64,000 bases of DNA from Bradyrhizobium diazoefficiens (GCF_016616235.1 NZ_CP067100.1:7313001-7377000); one strand, 5' to 3'; shown: positions 1 through 9,221, numbered from the stretch's first letter. Translations and numbers: made by a program. The notes: generated from the sequence alone by a model not told the origin.

Positions 1-323
1 CCTCGATCAAGGACGACCTGCTGGTGCGGCTGCATGCGCTCGACAGCATCGATATCGAGCCGATGCGCACCGATCTGATGGACCGGCTGGAGCACCATCG
101 CGACCGTCACGCCAATTACGAGCGCATCCTCAAGAAGCGTTTTCCGGACGGCACAGCGGAGGGCAGGCTCGACCTCGGCAATTTGCTGCTGCTCCGCCTC
201 GGCGCCCGCCATGAGCAGATGGTGGCCGATTTCTGCGAGGAGGCGCTCGAGGCGCTGTCGGCGATGAGCGGCAAGGGCACGGTGGTGCCGCTGGAGGACG
301 GCAAGCGCGAAGGCAAGGGCTAG
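1..323 (+). CDS. PadR-family transcriptional regulator, C-terminal part (5' end outside window)
   Basis: The reading frame is open at the left window edge (first full codon at position 3) and ends at TAG 321-323, so only the last ~106 residues are visible. The visible part begins with a KDDLLVRL-like segment followed by a long charged helix (YERILKKRF) and a second helix (RLGARHEQMVADFCEEAL). This layout resembles the C-terminal dimerisation domain (Vir_act_alpha_C) that follows the winged helix in PadR-type repressors. The DNA-binding half is not in the window, so the family call rests on the C-terminal pattern alone. An internal GTG at 24 is not a credible start because the frame continues upstream. 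Confidence 0.6.
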   Translation, partial: SIKDDLLVRLHALDSIDIEPMRTDLMDRLEHHRDRHANYERILKKRFPDGTAEGRLDLGNLLLLRLGARHEQMVADFCEEALEALSAMSGKGTVVPLEDGKREGKG

Positions 324-337
324 GCGCCGGGGCGAGC

Positions 338-1099
338 CTAGAACTTTGTTACGACGGGTTTGTCATCCCAATTGAACCGGACATTGATGCCCGCGCGGAC
401 GATGTCGTCAGTCAGCCTGACATCGCGGGTGGTAACCGTGAATGCGCCGGTACGGACGGCCGGATCGACATATCGCTTGCTGCCGAAATCGGCGTGAACA
501 TATTCGAGCTTGAAGCTCACCGCGCCCCAGCTATCGGTCCAGGCCGCCCATTCGCCGCCGAGTCCGGCTGCGAGCCCCGTACGGATCCTGGAGTCCGTGA
601 CCTGCCCCGCCGGATTAGACACGGCGACCTCGGTGCCGGCAAAGGCAATGCCGGCGGTCCCGTAGATCAGAAATTGATCGATTGCGTAGCCGACGCGGCC
701 GCGGAACATATCGATCCATCTCTCGCGCGTGGTGCTCGTCGTCGCGACGTTGAACGGCGGCCTGTCGGGCGCGGAGCCGTGCTTGTTGGTCCATGAGGCG
801 TCGTTCTCGAAGCCGAGCACGGTCTTCTCGATCTGGAAATCGCAACCGAATGCGCCGCCCGCGACGTCGCCAGTGAGATTGAAGGTGCCGGTAATCGTGG
901 GACCGACGGCATCGCCGGCGCGCGCGACATGCTCGCTCTTGCCCCACGAGCCGCCGCCCTGGACGCCGACATAGCAACTGGTCCAGTTGAAGCCAGCAGG
1001 CGCCGGCGCCTTCACCGCAGGCTGTGCCGCCGGGGCATCGGCGGCAACAGCTTGCGACGCCAGTCCGGCCGCCATCGCGGCCACGAGCAACCATTTCAT
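338..1099 (-). CDS. Outer-membrane beta-barrel protein (Omp25/Omp31-like porin family)
   Basis: A 253-residue protein starting at ATG 1099, the start that puts a clean signal peptide (MKWLLVAAMAAGLASQAVA) at the N terminus; longer starts would bury it. An Ala/Pro-rich linker follows, then the typical opening strand of rhizobial small beta-barrels (FNWTSCYVGVQGGGSWG), alternating amphipathic strands (GRVGYAIDQFLIYGTAGIAF, KLEYVHADFG) and an aromatic C-terminal strand (VRAGINVRFNW). These proteins sit in the outer membrane as structural or porin-like barrels. It is followed by a PadR-type gene on the opposite strand; no operon partner is visible. Substrate and pore function cannot be read from the sequence. 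Confidence 0.85.
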   Translation of the reverse strand: MKWLLVAAMAAGLASQAVAADAPAAQPAVKAPAPAGFNWTSCYVGVQGGGSWGKSEHVARAGDAVGPTITGTFNLTGDVAGGAFGCDFQIEKTVLGFENDASWTNKHGSAPDRPPFNVATTSTTRERWIDMFRGRVGYAIDQFLIYGTAGIAFAGTEVAVSNPAGQVTDSRIRTGLAAGLGGEWAAWTDSWGAVSFKLEYVHADFGSKRYVDPAVRTGAFTVTTRDVRLTDDIVRAGINVRFNWDDKPVVTKF

Positions 1100-1219
1100 G
1101 TCAGCAACAATCCGGTCGGGCAAAAGCGCCGGTCGCGGCGCTCTCTTATCCCTGAGACGGATCGGTGATGGCTGAGGCGAAAATATTTGTTGGGGGGGCG
1201 ATGGCGACGATCTCAACTG

Positions 1220-1318
1220 TCATCGCCCGCGAAGGCGGGCGATCCAGTACACCGCAGCGGCTCGATTCCAGCCGTGCTGCCTCGGAGTACTGGATGCCCC
1301 GCCTTCGCGGGGCATGAC
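1220..1318. repeat. Palindromic intergenic repeat, family A, copy 1
   Basis: About 100 bp whose two ends are short hairpins (cgcccgcgaaggcgggcg and cccgccttcgcgggg) separated by a variable centre and a conserved tactggatg block. Related copies lie at 8311-8424 and 45182-45282. It sits between the porin promoter and the large Sel1 protein gene. Confidence 0.85.
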
Positions 1319-1542
1319 ACCGGCTTGGAGCGCGTTCATCGGCCCACGCCGGCAAGCCAGGTTCCCGCCGCCCAACTTTAAGACACCGGCGAGACGTTCC
1401 TTAACCCGTTATTTACCGTAACAGGAAAAAGTCGGTTTTCGAGGCAGACGACCCGCGCCAAATCCGATTGTCTTTGCAACCGGCACGCGAGGGAAGGCTG
1501 GAGGCGCCGGGTGGGGCGCTGACGTCGGAACCGGACAGAGTC

Positions 1543-4500
1543 ATGAATTCGCGCGTATCGTGGAGTGTTGACGGCATCGATCCATCCGTCAGGGAGCGGG
1601 CCGAGGCTGCTGCGCGCGGCGCCGGCATGTCACTCAACGATTGGCTGAATTCCACGCTCGGCGAGACTGCCCCGCCGAACTTTCGCGCGCCTTACGAGCA
1701 GCGTCAGGATCAACGGCAAGATCAACGCCAGGATCTGCGTCCCGATCCGCGCTCGGCGCAAATGCCAGGCCAAGGAGCCAGTCAGGAGAGCCGCGAAGTC
1801 GCGGACATCCACCAGCGGCTCGACGCCATCACCCAGCAGATCGAGCGGATCTCGAAGCCCGCGCCGCGCCAAGACTCTTCTCGTGAAAGAGATGTCTCGC
1901 GCGAGCAGGGCGTCGCGCGCCAGCTCAACGATGCGATCTCGCGGCTCGACGCGCGGCTGTCGCAAATCTCCCGGCCGCAGCCGCAGCAGCCCCAGCCGCC
2001 GCGACCGGCCCCCTCACCCGTCGAAACGCGCCAGCGCCAGGCCGATGCGGTCGAGCGCGCGGCCGCGCAGGTCTATCGCAGCTCACCACCCCTGAGCCCC
2101 GCCTCGTTTGATGTCGCAGTTGCCGAAATCACGGCGCGGCAGAGCGAGCTCGACGGCTTCGCGCCGCGGCAGATGCCGCCGCGCGCTGCGCCGTCGATCG
2201 CGCCCAATCCGGCTCCTTACGCGCCTCCGATGGCGGCGCCCGCCCCGGCCTACGCTCCGCCACCCCCGCAGCCGGGACCGGATTTCTCCTCGCTCGAGCG
2301 CCATCTGCTCAAGATCACGAGCCAGATCGAATCGCTGCAGCGCCCCGACAATACCGAGCAGGCGATCAACGCGTTCCGCGGCGAGCTGGCCGAGATCCGT
2401 CAGGCCATCACCGAGGCGATGCCGCGCCGCGCGATCGAATCGATCGAGAACGAGATCCGCTCGCTGCACCGTCGGATCGACGAGACCCGCTCCAACGGCA
2501 CCGACGGCCAGGTGCTGTCAGGCATCGAGCGCGCGCTGTCCGACATCAAGCAGGTGCTGCGCACGCTGACGCCGGCCGAGCAGCTCACCGGCTATGACGA
2601 GGCGATCCGCAATCTCGGCGCCAAGCTCGACCTGATCCTGCGCGCCAATGACGATCCCTCGACGGTGCGTCAGCTGGAGGACGCGATCTCGGCGCTGCGC
2701 GCCATCGTCTCCAATGTCGCCTCCAACGAGGCGCTGGCACGGCTGTCCGACGACGTGCAGCTGTTGTCGTCCAAGGTCGACCAGATCACCCGCTCTTCCG
2801 GCCACAACGACAGCTTTGCGGTGCTCGAGCAGCGCATCGCCGCGCTCACCGCCGCGCTGGAAACGCGCGAGCGGCCGCAGCCGTCCGAGAGCAACGAACA
2901 ACTGGAAGCCGCGATCCGCGCGCTGTCGGACCGCTTCGACCGCATGCAGGTCGGCAACGATTCCGCCTCGACCTTCGCGCATCTGGAGCAGCGGGTCTCG
3001 TATCTGCTGGAGCGGATCGAGGCCGCCGCCGATCCGCGCAACGGGAATTTGAGTCGCGTCGAGGACGGGCTGCACGATATCCTCAGGCACCTGGAACGGC
3101 AGCAGGCGACCTATTCCGCGCTGGCCGAGAGCCGCAATTCGGCCCCGCCCGCCGATTCCGGCATGGTCGATCTTGTCAAGCGCGAGCTTTCCGACATCCG
3201 CTTCAGCCAGGCCGAAACCAACCGCAGCACCCAGGACTCGCTCGATGCCGTCCACAGCGCGCTCGGCCATGTCGTCGATCGCCTCTCCATGATCGAGGGC
3301 GATCTGCGCGCGGTGCGCACGGCTCCCGCGCCGCAGCCGATGGCCATGCCGATGCCGATGGCTGCGCCCATGGAGCCCGCGCCGATGGCGCGCGAGCCGC
3401 GGCCGCAAGCGCAGCAGCAGCCGAAATACGATCCAAAGCCGGAGCTGCCGAACCCGGCTGCCGCGCAGCAGGCGCCGCACTCCACCTTCGCCGCCGCGCC
3501 GCGCGAATTCCACGCCGCCGCGCCGCCGACGGCGCCCCAAGTCGCATCACAAGGCGCACCACAAGCCGCACCACCTTTGCCGCCACGTGCGATCAGCGAA
3601 ATCCTGGAGCCGCACACGGCGCCGGCGCGCGCCGCGATTGCGCCGGAATTGCCCCCCGATCATCCGCTCGAGCCGGGCACACGGCCGAGCGGCCGCATCG
3701 CCACGCCCTCGGAGCGCATTGCCGCGTCCGAAAGCGCGATCAGCGAAATCCCGGCTGCACCGAAGGAGCCGGTGTCGTCGTCGAGCTTCATCGCGGCCGC
3801 TCGCCGCGCGGCGCAGGCCGCCGCCGCGCAACCGCCCGAAAAGCCCGCCCGCGGCGTCAAGGCCGCGATCGCTGCCCGTGCGAAGGACAAGGGCCAAAGC
3901 ACAAGTCAGGAAGGCGGCTCGACCATTACCTCGAAGATCCGCTCGCTGCTGGTCGGCGCGAGCGTGGTCGTGATCGTGCTCGGCACCTTCAAAATGGCGA
4001 TGAACCTGCTCGATGGCGGCAGCCCGCCGCCGGCACCGCAGGCGATGGAGACTTCCTCGCCGCCGCCCGCGCCGCAGGCGCCGCCGCTCGAGACGAGGCC
4101 CACCACACCGGAGCAGGTCACGCCATCGATGACCTCGCCGACGCCGATCGGCCGGCAATCGCAGAACAATGCCGCCCCGGCCCCAGCGAACAATTCCGGC
4201 AGCACGGCTTCGGTCGAAATCCCGCCGGCTCCCGCGGCGCCGCCTCCGCCGCCGGCATCGAGCGACGTCACCGGTGCACTATCAGGCACGAGCCGGGCCA
4301 AGCTCGGAACGATCCAGGTGCCGCCAAGCGAAAGACTGCCTGACGGCATCGGCGGCCCGGGCTTGCGCACCGCCGCGATGAAGGGCGATGCGACCGCAGC
4401 CTACGAGATCGGCGTGCGCTTTGCCGAAGGCAAGGGCGTCGCTGCGAACTACGACGAAGCCGCCAAATGGTACGACCGCGCGGCGCAGGCCGGCGTGGTG

Positions 4501-5043
4501 CCCGCGACCTTCCGCCTCGGCACGCTCTACGAGAAGGGTCTTGGCGTGAAGAAGGACGCCGACATCGCCCGCCACTACTACACCCAGGCCGCCGAGCGCG
4601 GCAACGCCAAGGCGATGCACAATCTTGCAGTGCTCGATGCCGACGGCGGCGGACGCGGCGCCAATTACAAGAGCGCGGCGCAGTGGTTCCGGAAGGCGGC
4701 CGATCGCGGCGTCGCCGACAGCCAGTTCAACCTCGGCATCCTCTATGCCCGCGGCATCGGCGTCGAGCAGAACCTCGCCGAGTCCTACAAATGGTTCAGC
4801 CTGGCGGCCGGCCAGGGCGATGCGGACGCAGCAACCAAGCGCGACGATGTGGCGAAGCGCCTCGACCCGCAATCGCTCGCCGCAGCCAAGCTCGCGATAC
4901 AGACCTTCAGCGCCGAGCCGCAGCCCGACGATGCCGTCAACGTTCCGGCCCCGAACGGCGGCTGGGACTCTGCACCGCAGGCGAGCGCAAAACCCGCACC
5001 GAAGCAGGTCGCAACCAAGCGCGCGGCCTCCGCGGCGCATTAA
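1543..5043 (+). CDS. Large coiled-coil, single-pass membrane protein with C-terminal Sel1 repeats (PodJ-like polarity factor candidate)
   Basis: A 1166-residue protein. Start ATG 1543 was chosen because the conserved alphaproteobacterial opening (VDGIDPSVRERAEAAAR, then GMSLNDWLNS) follows directly. Order of parts: N-terminal helical motif (~8-45), Gln/Arg- and Pro-rich linkers, a long coiled-coil region (~250-580), Pro/Ala-rich segments, one transmembrane helix (~800-820, LLVGASVVVIVLGTF), a second Pro/Ala linker, and at least four Sel1/TPR-like repeats (~945-1090, for example AAKWYDRAAQAGVVPATFRLG). The layout, with cytoplasmic coiled coil, one membrane pass and periplasmic Sel1 repeats, matches Caulobacter PodJ and related peptidoglycan-associated polar organisers. 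Sequence identity to PodJ itself was not tested, so the role in cell polarity is inference. Confidence 0.8.
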   Translation: MNSRVSWSVDGIDPSVRERAEAAARGAGMSLNDWLNSTLGETAPPNFRAPYEQRQDQRQDQRQDLRPDPRSAQMPGQGASQESREVADIHQRLDAITQQIERISKPAPRQDSSRERDVSREQGVARQLNDAISRLDARLSQISRPQPQQPQPPRPAPSPVETRQRQADAVERAAAQVYRSSPPLSPASFDVAVAEITARQSELDGFAPRQMPPRAAPSIAPNPAPYAPPMAAPAPAYAPPPPQPGPDFSSLERHLLKITSQIESLQRPDNTEQAINAFRGELAEIRQAITEAMPRRAIESIENEIRSLHRRIDETRSNGTDGQVLSGIERALSDIKQVLRTLTPAEQLTGYDEAIRNLGAKLDLILRANDDPSTVRQLEDAISALRAIVSNVASNEALARLSDDVQLLSSKVDQITRSSGHNDSFAVLEQRIAALTAALETRERPQPSESNEQLEAAIRALSDRFDRMQVGNDSASTFAHLEQRVSYLLERIEAAADPRNGNLSRVEDGLHDILRHLERQQATYSALAESRNSAPPADSGMVDLVKRELSDIRFSQAETNRSTQDSLDAVHSALGHVVDRLSMIEGDLRAVRTAPAPQPMAMPMPMAAPMEPAPMAREPRPQAQQQPKYDPKPELPNPAAAQQAPHSTFAAAPREFHAAAPPTAPQVASQGAPQAAPPLPPRAISEILEPHTAPARAAIAPELPPDHPLEPGTRPSGRIATPSERIAASESAISEIPAAPKEPVSSSSFIAAARRAAQAAAAQPPEKPARGVKAAIAARAKDKGQSTSQEGGSTITSKIRSLLVGASVVVIVLGTFKMAMNLLDGGSPPPAPQAMETSSPPPAPQAPPLETRPTTPEQVTPSMTSPTPIGRQSQNNAAPAPANNSGSTASVEIPPAPAAPPPPPASSDVTGALSGTSRAKLGTIQVPPSERLPDGIGGPGLRTAAMKGDATAAYEIGVRFAEGKGVAANYDEAAKWYDRAAQAGVVPATFRLGTLYEKGLGVKKDADIARHYYTQAAERGNAKAMHNLAVLDADGGGRGANYKSAAQWFRKAADRGVADSQFNLGILYARGIGVEQNLAESYKWFSLAAGQGDADAATKRDDVAKRLDPQSLAAAKLAIQTFSAEPQPDDAVNVPAPNGGWDSAPQASAKPAPKQVATKRAASAAH

Positions 5044-5084
5044 GCGGAATAGCCTTAGGTAAAGTCGGTCGAGCCTCGAGCTCG

Positions 5085-5210
5085 CTTGCGGGAGAGGTCG
5101 GCGCGTCCCGGGCGATGCGAAGCATCGTCCCGCGAGCGCCGGGTGAGGGCTTTCTCCTCTTGGGGAATCTCACTGCGGAAGCACCCTCTCCCCGACCCTC
5201 CCCCGCAAGC
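5085..5210. repeat. Palindromic repeat family B, copy 1 (interrupted by the IS; its end continues at 6423-6440)
   Basis: The unit contains gcgggagaggt, a central hairpin (CGGGCGATGC 5109-5118 with GCATCGTCCCG 5122-5132, one bulged T), ccgggtgaggg and a ctccccg arm. The outer palindrome arm ends at 5210, where the IS5-family element is inserted; the other arm (gggggaggg) resumes at 6423. A homologous, uninterrupted copy in the opposite orientation is at 60065-60219, including the flanking ggtgcgctccctccc block. Confidence 0.85.
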
Positions 5211-6416
5211 GAGAGCTTTGCTTAATTAGATGTGCGGGGGTAGTTCCCGCTGCCGGGCTTTTTTTTCGCAGCGTCTGACGGCGCACGGCATGGAACGGTT
5301 GCGTTTTGGTGGCCGACGGATGGCTTCGGGCGACGACGGTCATGCTGCAGCTCCCACAGCAGACAGCACCGCCCATCGTTTGAGATTCATGGCGAGGCAG
5401 ATCAGGCGCAGATGCGTCTGGTTGCGCGCCAGGCCCAGATAGCGGGCGCGCGCCCAGCGGTAGCCGCCCTTGAGGCGGGCGAAGACCTGCTCGACCGGCG
5501 CGCGCCGCTTTCCCACAGCGTCGTTGAAGCGCTTCTGCCGCTCGGTCAGCGGATGATGCTTGTTGGGGCGGAACATCAGCCGCGGCTTGATGCCTCGCGC
5601 ACGAAGGCCGCTGCGGCGCTCGTGCTTGTCATAGGCCTGGTCGGCATACACCGCCTTCTCATCACCGCAGATCAACTCGTCGGCGGGCACCGTGTCGTTG
5701 ACCGCAGCATCGGTCAGCTTGCTGCGGCGGATGATCGCCGAGCCCTGGTCGATGCCCACATGTGCCTTGTAGCCGAAGTATCGTTTGCCGCCCTTCTTGG
5801 TCCAGCGCGCGTCAGGATCGCGCTTGCTGTTGACCAGTTTGCTCGGCGCCAGACCGTCCGGGCCGGGCGGTTGCGGATCCTCTGGCGGCTTCGGCGGCTT
5901 CACCGCCGCCGGGATCAGGCTCGCGTCGATCAACGTGCCCCGGCGCAGCACCAGCCCGCGCGCGTCGATCTGATGCAGGATCTCGGCGAACAGCTTCTCG
6001 TCCAGACCGGCCTGCTGCAAAGTCTCACGGAAGCGCCAGATCGTCGTATGGTCGGGTGTCTCGTCGCTCAGCACAAAGCCGCAGAAATCGCGGAACGAGG
6101 CGCGGTCATCGAGTGCTTCTTCGAGTTCCGGATCGGACAGCCCATACCATTGCTGCAGCAGCAGCGCCTTGAACATGACCAGCCGCGGATAGGGCGGCGA
6201 GCCACGCTCCGGCTCCGGAAGGCCGCGCAGCACGCGCTCCACAGCCGCCCAGTCGACCAGCTCGGAAATCCGCCTCAGCACCGGGCTTCCTTTTCCTCGC
6301 CGCGATACCAGCGCATCCGCGAAGCCCGGTTGCCCAACCTGTCGATATGCCATTCCGAGCCCCCTCCGAACTTCGGCCCTAGAGAATCGCAGATTCGCCC
6401 TTTATGCAAAGCTCTC
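5211..6416. mobile_element. Intact IS5-family insertion sequence, 1206 bp
   Basis: Both ends carry a near-perfect terminal inverted repeat: GAGAGCTTTGCTTAA at 5211-5225, and the same with one mismatch (GAGAGCTTTGCATAA on the minus strand) at 6402-6416. The element is flanked by a 6-bp direct repeat GCAAGC (5205-5210 and 6417-6422). One uninterrupted transposase gene fills it. Removing the element and one GCAAGC restores a 24-bp palindrome that is also present, uninterrupted and with GCTTGC in the middle, at 60075-60098. A 6-bp duplication is unusual for several IS5 subgroups, so the exact boundary could be off by one or two bases. Confidence 0.85.
5340..6353 (-). CDS. IS5-family transposase (DDE type)
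   Basis: A 337-residue protein with an N-terminal DUF772-like helical domain (LVMFKALLLQQWYGLSDPEL, then FRDFCGF) and the IS4/IS5 DDE catalytic core. The first Asp is in GTLIDASLI, the second in AVYADQAYD, and the catalytic Glu is likely in RAPVEQVFARLK near the C terminus. The frame is complete and the terminal repeats are intact, so the element could still be active. It is transcribed towards the Sel1 gene. An open frame on the opposite strand runs through the IS into the downstream tauE-like gene but is only a codon-bias shadow. Confidence 0.93.
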   Translation of the reverse strand: MAYRQVGQPGFADALVSRRGKGSPVLRRISELVDWAAVERVLRGLPEPERGSPPYPRLVMFKALLLQQWYGLSDPELEEALDDRASFRDFCGFVLSDETPDHTTIWRFRETLQQAGLDEKLFAEILHQIDARGLVLRRGTLIDASLIPAAVKPPKPPEDPQPPGPDGLAPSKLVNSKRDPDARWTKKGGKRYFGYKAHVGIDQGSAIIRRSKLTDAAVNDTVPADELICGDEKAVYADQAYDKHERRSGLRARGIKPRLMFRPNKHHPLTERQKRFNDAVGKRRAPVEQVFARLKGGYRWARARYLGLARNQTHLRLICLAMNLKRWAVLSAVGAAA

Positions 6417-6590
6417 GCAAGCGGGGGAGGGAGCGCACCTCCATCCTCGCTACGACCTCTTGATCCAGTCACCACGCCCAAAATTCAAGGTCCCGCCCGC
6501 GCGCGAATTCCGCTATTGAGAGACGCGGCAATCGTTCCGTCCTTCCCGCGAGCATTCCGCGCTAATCGATCCGTCTCGCCGGTGTGCTCA

Positions 6591-7508
6591 ATGCAGCTCT
6601 ACCTTCCGATCGCCGATCTGCCGGTCAACGTCTTCCTGGTGCTGGCGATGGGCGCCGCGGTCGGCTTCGTCTCCGGCATGTTCGGGATCGGCGGCGGTTT
6701 TCTGATGACGCCGCTTCTGATCTTTATCGGCATCACGCCGGCGGTCGCGGTCGCCTCGGTGGCGAGCCATATCGCGGCCTCGTCCTTCTCAGGCGCGCTG
6801 TCTTACTGGCGGCGGCGTGCGATCGATCCGGCACTGGCGAGCGTATTGCTCTGCGGCGGCGTGACCGGCACGGCGCTCGGTGTGTGGACCTTCACGCAGC
6901 TTCGCGCGCTCGGCCAGCTCGACCTGATGATCGCGCTCTCTTACGTTGTGCTGCTCACCACCGTCGGCAGCCTGATGTTTTCCGAAGGCCTGCGCGCCCT
7001 GATGCGGACCCGGCGCGGCGCGGTGCCGCCGCGGCGCGCGCACAACTGGATTCACGGCCTGCCGCTGAAGATGCGGTTCAAGCGCTCCAAGATCTATCTG
7101 TCGGTGATCCCCGTGGTGATCGTCGGCATCATGATCGGCTTCATCGGCGCCATCATGGGCATCGGCGGCGGCTTCATCCTGGTGCCGATCATGATCTACC
7201 TGCTCAGGGTGCCGACCTCGACTGTGATCGGGACCTCGATGGTCCTGACGCTGGTCACCATGCTGTTCGCGACCATGCTGCACGCCGTGACCAATCACCT
7301 CGTCGATGCCGTGCTGGCGCTGATCCTGATGGTCGGCGGCGTCACCGGCGCGCAGTTCGGCGCCCGCGCCGGCCAGAAGATTCGCGGCGAGCAGCTGCGG
7401 CTGCTGCTCGGCCTGCTGATCCTCTCGGTCGGCGTCCGCTTCGCGATCGAGCTGGTGATCCGGCCTGCGGACCTCTTCACCATCCGCGAGCTCGGGGTAA
7501 GCGGATGA
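6591..7508 (+). CDS. TauE/SafE family sulfite/anion exporter (membrane protein)
   Basis: A 305-residue integral membrane protein with the two-fold TauE/SafE (DUF81) repeat. Each half has a Gly-rich signature (MFGIGGGFLMTPLLIF and IMGIGGGFILVPIMIY) followed by hydrophobic helices, about eight transmembrane segments in total. Start ATG 6591 gives the usual family N terminus (LPVNVFLVLAMGAAVGFVSG); an upstream extension would run into the IS. The stop codon overlaps the start of the next gene (ATGA), indicating co-translation with the TIGR02186-type protein, a pairing common in alphaproteobacteria. The family moves sulfite, sulfoacetate or other small organosulfur anions; the actual substrate is unknown. 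Confidence 0.85.
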   Translation: MQLYLPIADLPVNVFLVLAMGAAVGFVSGMFGIGGGFLMTPLLIFIGITPAVAVASVASHIAASSFSGALSYWRRRAIDPALASVLLCGGVTGTALGVWTFTQLRALGQLDLMIALSYVVLLTTVGSLMFSEGLRALMRTRRGAVPPRRAHNWIHGLPLKMRFKRSKIYLSVIPVVIVGIMIGFIGAIMGIGGGFILVPIMIYLLRVPTSTVIGTSMVLTLVTMLFATMLHAVTNHLVDAVLALILMVGGVTGAQFGARAGQKIRGEQLRLLLGLLILSVGVRFAIELVIRPADLFTIRELGVSG

Positions 7509-8275
7509 TGCGCGCGCTCCTCGCATTCGTTCTTGTCACCTTGCTCGGCTCGGCCGCCCATGCCGAGCGGCTGATCGTGTCGGTCTCCAACCACCGCGTC
7601 ACGGTGACCCCGAACTATTCCGGCGAGGAGCTGGTGCTGTTCGGTTCGGTCGAGAGGGACGGCACCACGCCCGCAGACCGCACCGCTTACGATCTCGTCA
7701 TCACCGTGATGGGCCCGCGCGCGGACATGGTGACGCGGCGCAAGGAGCGCAGATTCGGCATCTGGATCAACACGGACTATCGCCAGTTTCTGGACGTGCC
7801 GAGCTATCTGGCGCTGTTCGCCAACCGTCCGTTCGATGTGATCACCTCGCCCGAGATCGCGCGACGGCAGCAGATCGGGCTGAACAACGTGCTGCTGACG
7901 CAGCGCGTCGGCGGCGACTATGCCGACGTGGTGCCGAACGATGCGTTTCGCTCCGCCTTCATCCGCCTGCGCACCCAGCGCGGCCTCTATCGTGAGGATG
8001 CGAGCGCGGTGACATTCCTGACGCCAACGCTGTTCCGCACCGGCATTCCGCTGCCGGCGGAGGTGCCGATCGGGACCTATGAGGTCGAGATCAAGCTGTT
8101 CGCGAACGGCGTGCTGGTCACCAAGACCGAGACCGCGTTCGAGATCGTCAAGGTCGGCTTCGAGCAGTTCGTCGCGAGCAGCGCGCGGCAGCACGGGCTG
8201 ATCTACGGCCTCGTCACCGCAGCGATGGCGCTGATGACGGGATGGATGGCGTCGATCGTGTTCCGGAAGGATTAG
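7505..8275 (+). CDS. TIGR02186 / Alph_Pro_TM family transmembrane protein
   Basis: A 256-residue protein with a signal peptide (MMRALLAFVLVTLLGSAAHA), a periplasmic beta-rich domain (RLIVSVSNHRVTVTPNYSGEE onward) and one C-terminal transmembrane helix (LIYGLVTAAMALMTGWMASIVF). This matches the conserved alphaproteobacterial family described as putative transmembrane protein TIGR02186. Its ATG at 7505 overlaps the stop of the upstream TauE/SafE gene by 4 bp (a second ATG at 7508 is also possible). The constant pairing suggests that it serves the exporter, for example as an extracytoplasmic accessory subunit; no biochemical role is established here. Confidence 0.8.
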   Translation: MMRALLAFVLVTLLGSAAHAERLIVSVSNHRVTVTPNYSGEELVLFGSVERDGTTPADRTAYDLVITVMGPRADMVTRRKERRFGIWINTDYRQFLDVPSYLALFANRPFDVITSPEIARRQQIGLNNVLLTQRVGGDYADVVPNDAFRSAFIRLRTQRGLYREDASAVTFLTPTLFRTGIPLPAEVPIGTYEVEIKLFANGVLVTKTETAFEIVKVGFEQFVASSARQHGLIYGLVTAAMALMTGWMASIVFRKD

Positions 8276-8310
8276 CCTTCGTCATTGCGAGGAGCGCCAC
8301 TTTCTCCGCT

Positions 8311-8424
8311 CGTCATCGCCCGGCTTGACCGGGCGATCCGGTATTCCAGAGACCCTCGTCGGAGAGCCCGCTCTTGCAACGACCGCTGCGGCGTACTGGA
8401 TCCCCCGCCTTCGCGGGGCATGAC
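8311..8424. repeat. Palindromic intergenic repeat, family A, copy 2
   Basis: Starts with tcatcgcccggcttgaccgg and ends with the conserved cccgccttcgcggggcatga block. It shares its ends and the gcggcgtactggat stretch with copies at 1220-1318 and 45182-45282. It lies between two convergent genes, so it could also act as a bidirectional transcription end. Confidence 0.85.
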
Positions 8425-8432
8425 AGCTGAGG

Positions 8433-9209
8433 CTACGGCGCTTCGATCACTGTCGGCACGCCCGGCTCCAGCAGGCGCAGCCGGGTCCCGAAACCGAGCG
8501 CATCAAAGGTCTTGCGCAGATCCTCGCCGTTCTGGCGGAAATGCGTCCAGCCTTCGGTATGAACTGGCACGATCATCGCATCGGGAAAGGCGCGCGCGGT
8601 CTCGATGGTGTCGTTGGTGTCCATGGTGAGATGGAACGGCCCGCGCGTCTGCGCGGCGCCGGCGAACGGCATCACCACGCCGCATTTGAAGCGGCGCGCC
8701 ACTTCGGCGACGCCGTCGAACCAGGTGGTGTCGCCGCTGATATAGATGGAATGCGTGTCCTTGCGGCTCGAGGACACCACGAACCCGATGACGTCGCCCG
8801 ACAGCGGCTCAATTCCGGCCGGGCCGTGACGCGCCGGCGTCGCGGTGATCGTCAGCGTGTTGCCGTCGCCGTCCTTCAGATGCGCGGTCGCCCAGGGTGC
8901 GAGACCCTCAACATGGCCGCCGAGCCGCTTTGCGCCGGCCTCGGTCGTCAGCACGCGGTTGACATGTTTGAGAAACTCGCGGCCGGAATTGTCGAGATTA
9001 TCCGAATGCTGATCGTGGCTGAGCAGCACGGCATCGACCGGGCCGATCGCATCGGCCTTCAGCGCGGGACCGATCGTCTTCTCCAGCTTCACATGCGGCA
9101 GCTGATAGGCGGTGTTCGCATCATCGAAGGTCGGATCGGTGAGCAGGCGAAAGCCGTCGATCTCGATCAGGGCGGTCGGGCCGCCGATCAGGGTGATGGA
9201 AATGGGCAT
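8433..9209 (-). CDS. MBL-fold metal-dependent hydrolase
   Basis: A 258-residue protein of the metallo-beta-lactamase superfamily, UlaG/YtnP-like lineage. Visible features are the opening beta strand with GGPTALIEIDGFRLLTDPTF, the metal motif LLSHDQHSDNLD (an HxxHxDN variant in which Gln replaces the usual intervening residue), a second metal region around TPARHGP, and SGDTTW plus VPVHTEGW near the C terminus. A strong ribosome site (AAGGAAAG) precedes ATG 9209. It lies 12 bp downstream of the EamA transporter gene on the same strand, so the two are probably co-transcribed. The substrate is not predictable from sequence. Confidence 0.85.
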   Translation of the reverse strand: MPISITLIGGPTALIEIDGFRLLTDPTFDDANTAYQLPHVKLEKTIGPALKADAIGPVDAVLLSHDQHSDNLDNSGREFLKHVNRVLTTEAGAKRLGGHVEGLAPWATAHLKDGDGNTLTITATPARHGPAGIEPLSGDVIGFVVSSSRKDTHSIYISGDTTWFDGVAEVARRFKCGVVMPFAGAAQTRGPFHLTMDTNDTIETARAFPDAMIVPVHTEGWTHFRQNGEDLRKTFDALGFGTRLRLLEPGVPTVIEAP

Positions 9210-9221
9210 GATGAGCTTTCC

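Noticed and set aside
5412..6590. A plus-strand frame running through the IS and continuing into the tauE-like gene, which could look like a 698-residue fusion protein.
   Set aside because: The part before 6591 is antisense to a good transposase gene and has shadow-type composition; the family start of the exporter is at 6591.
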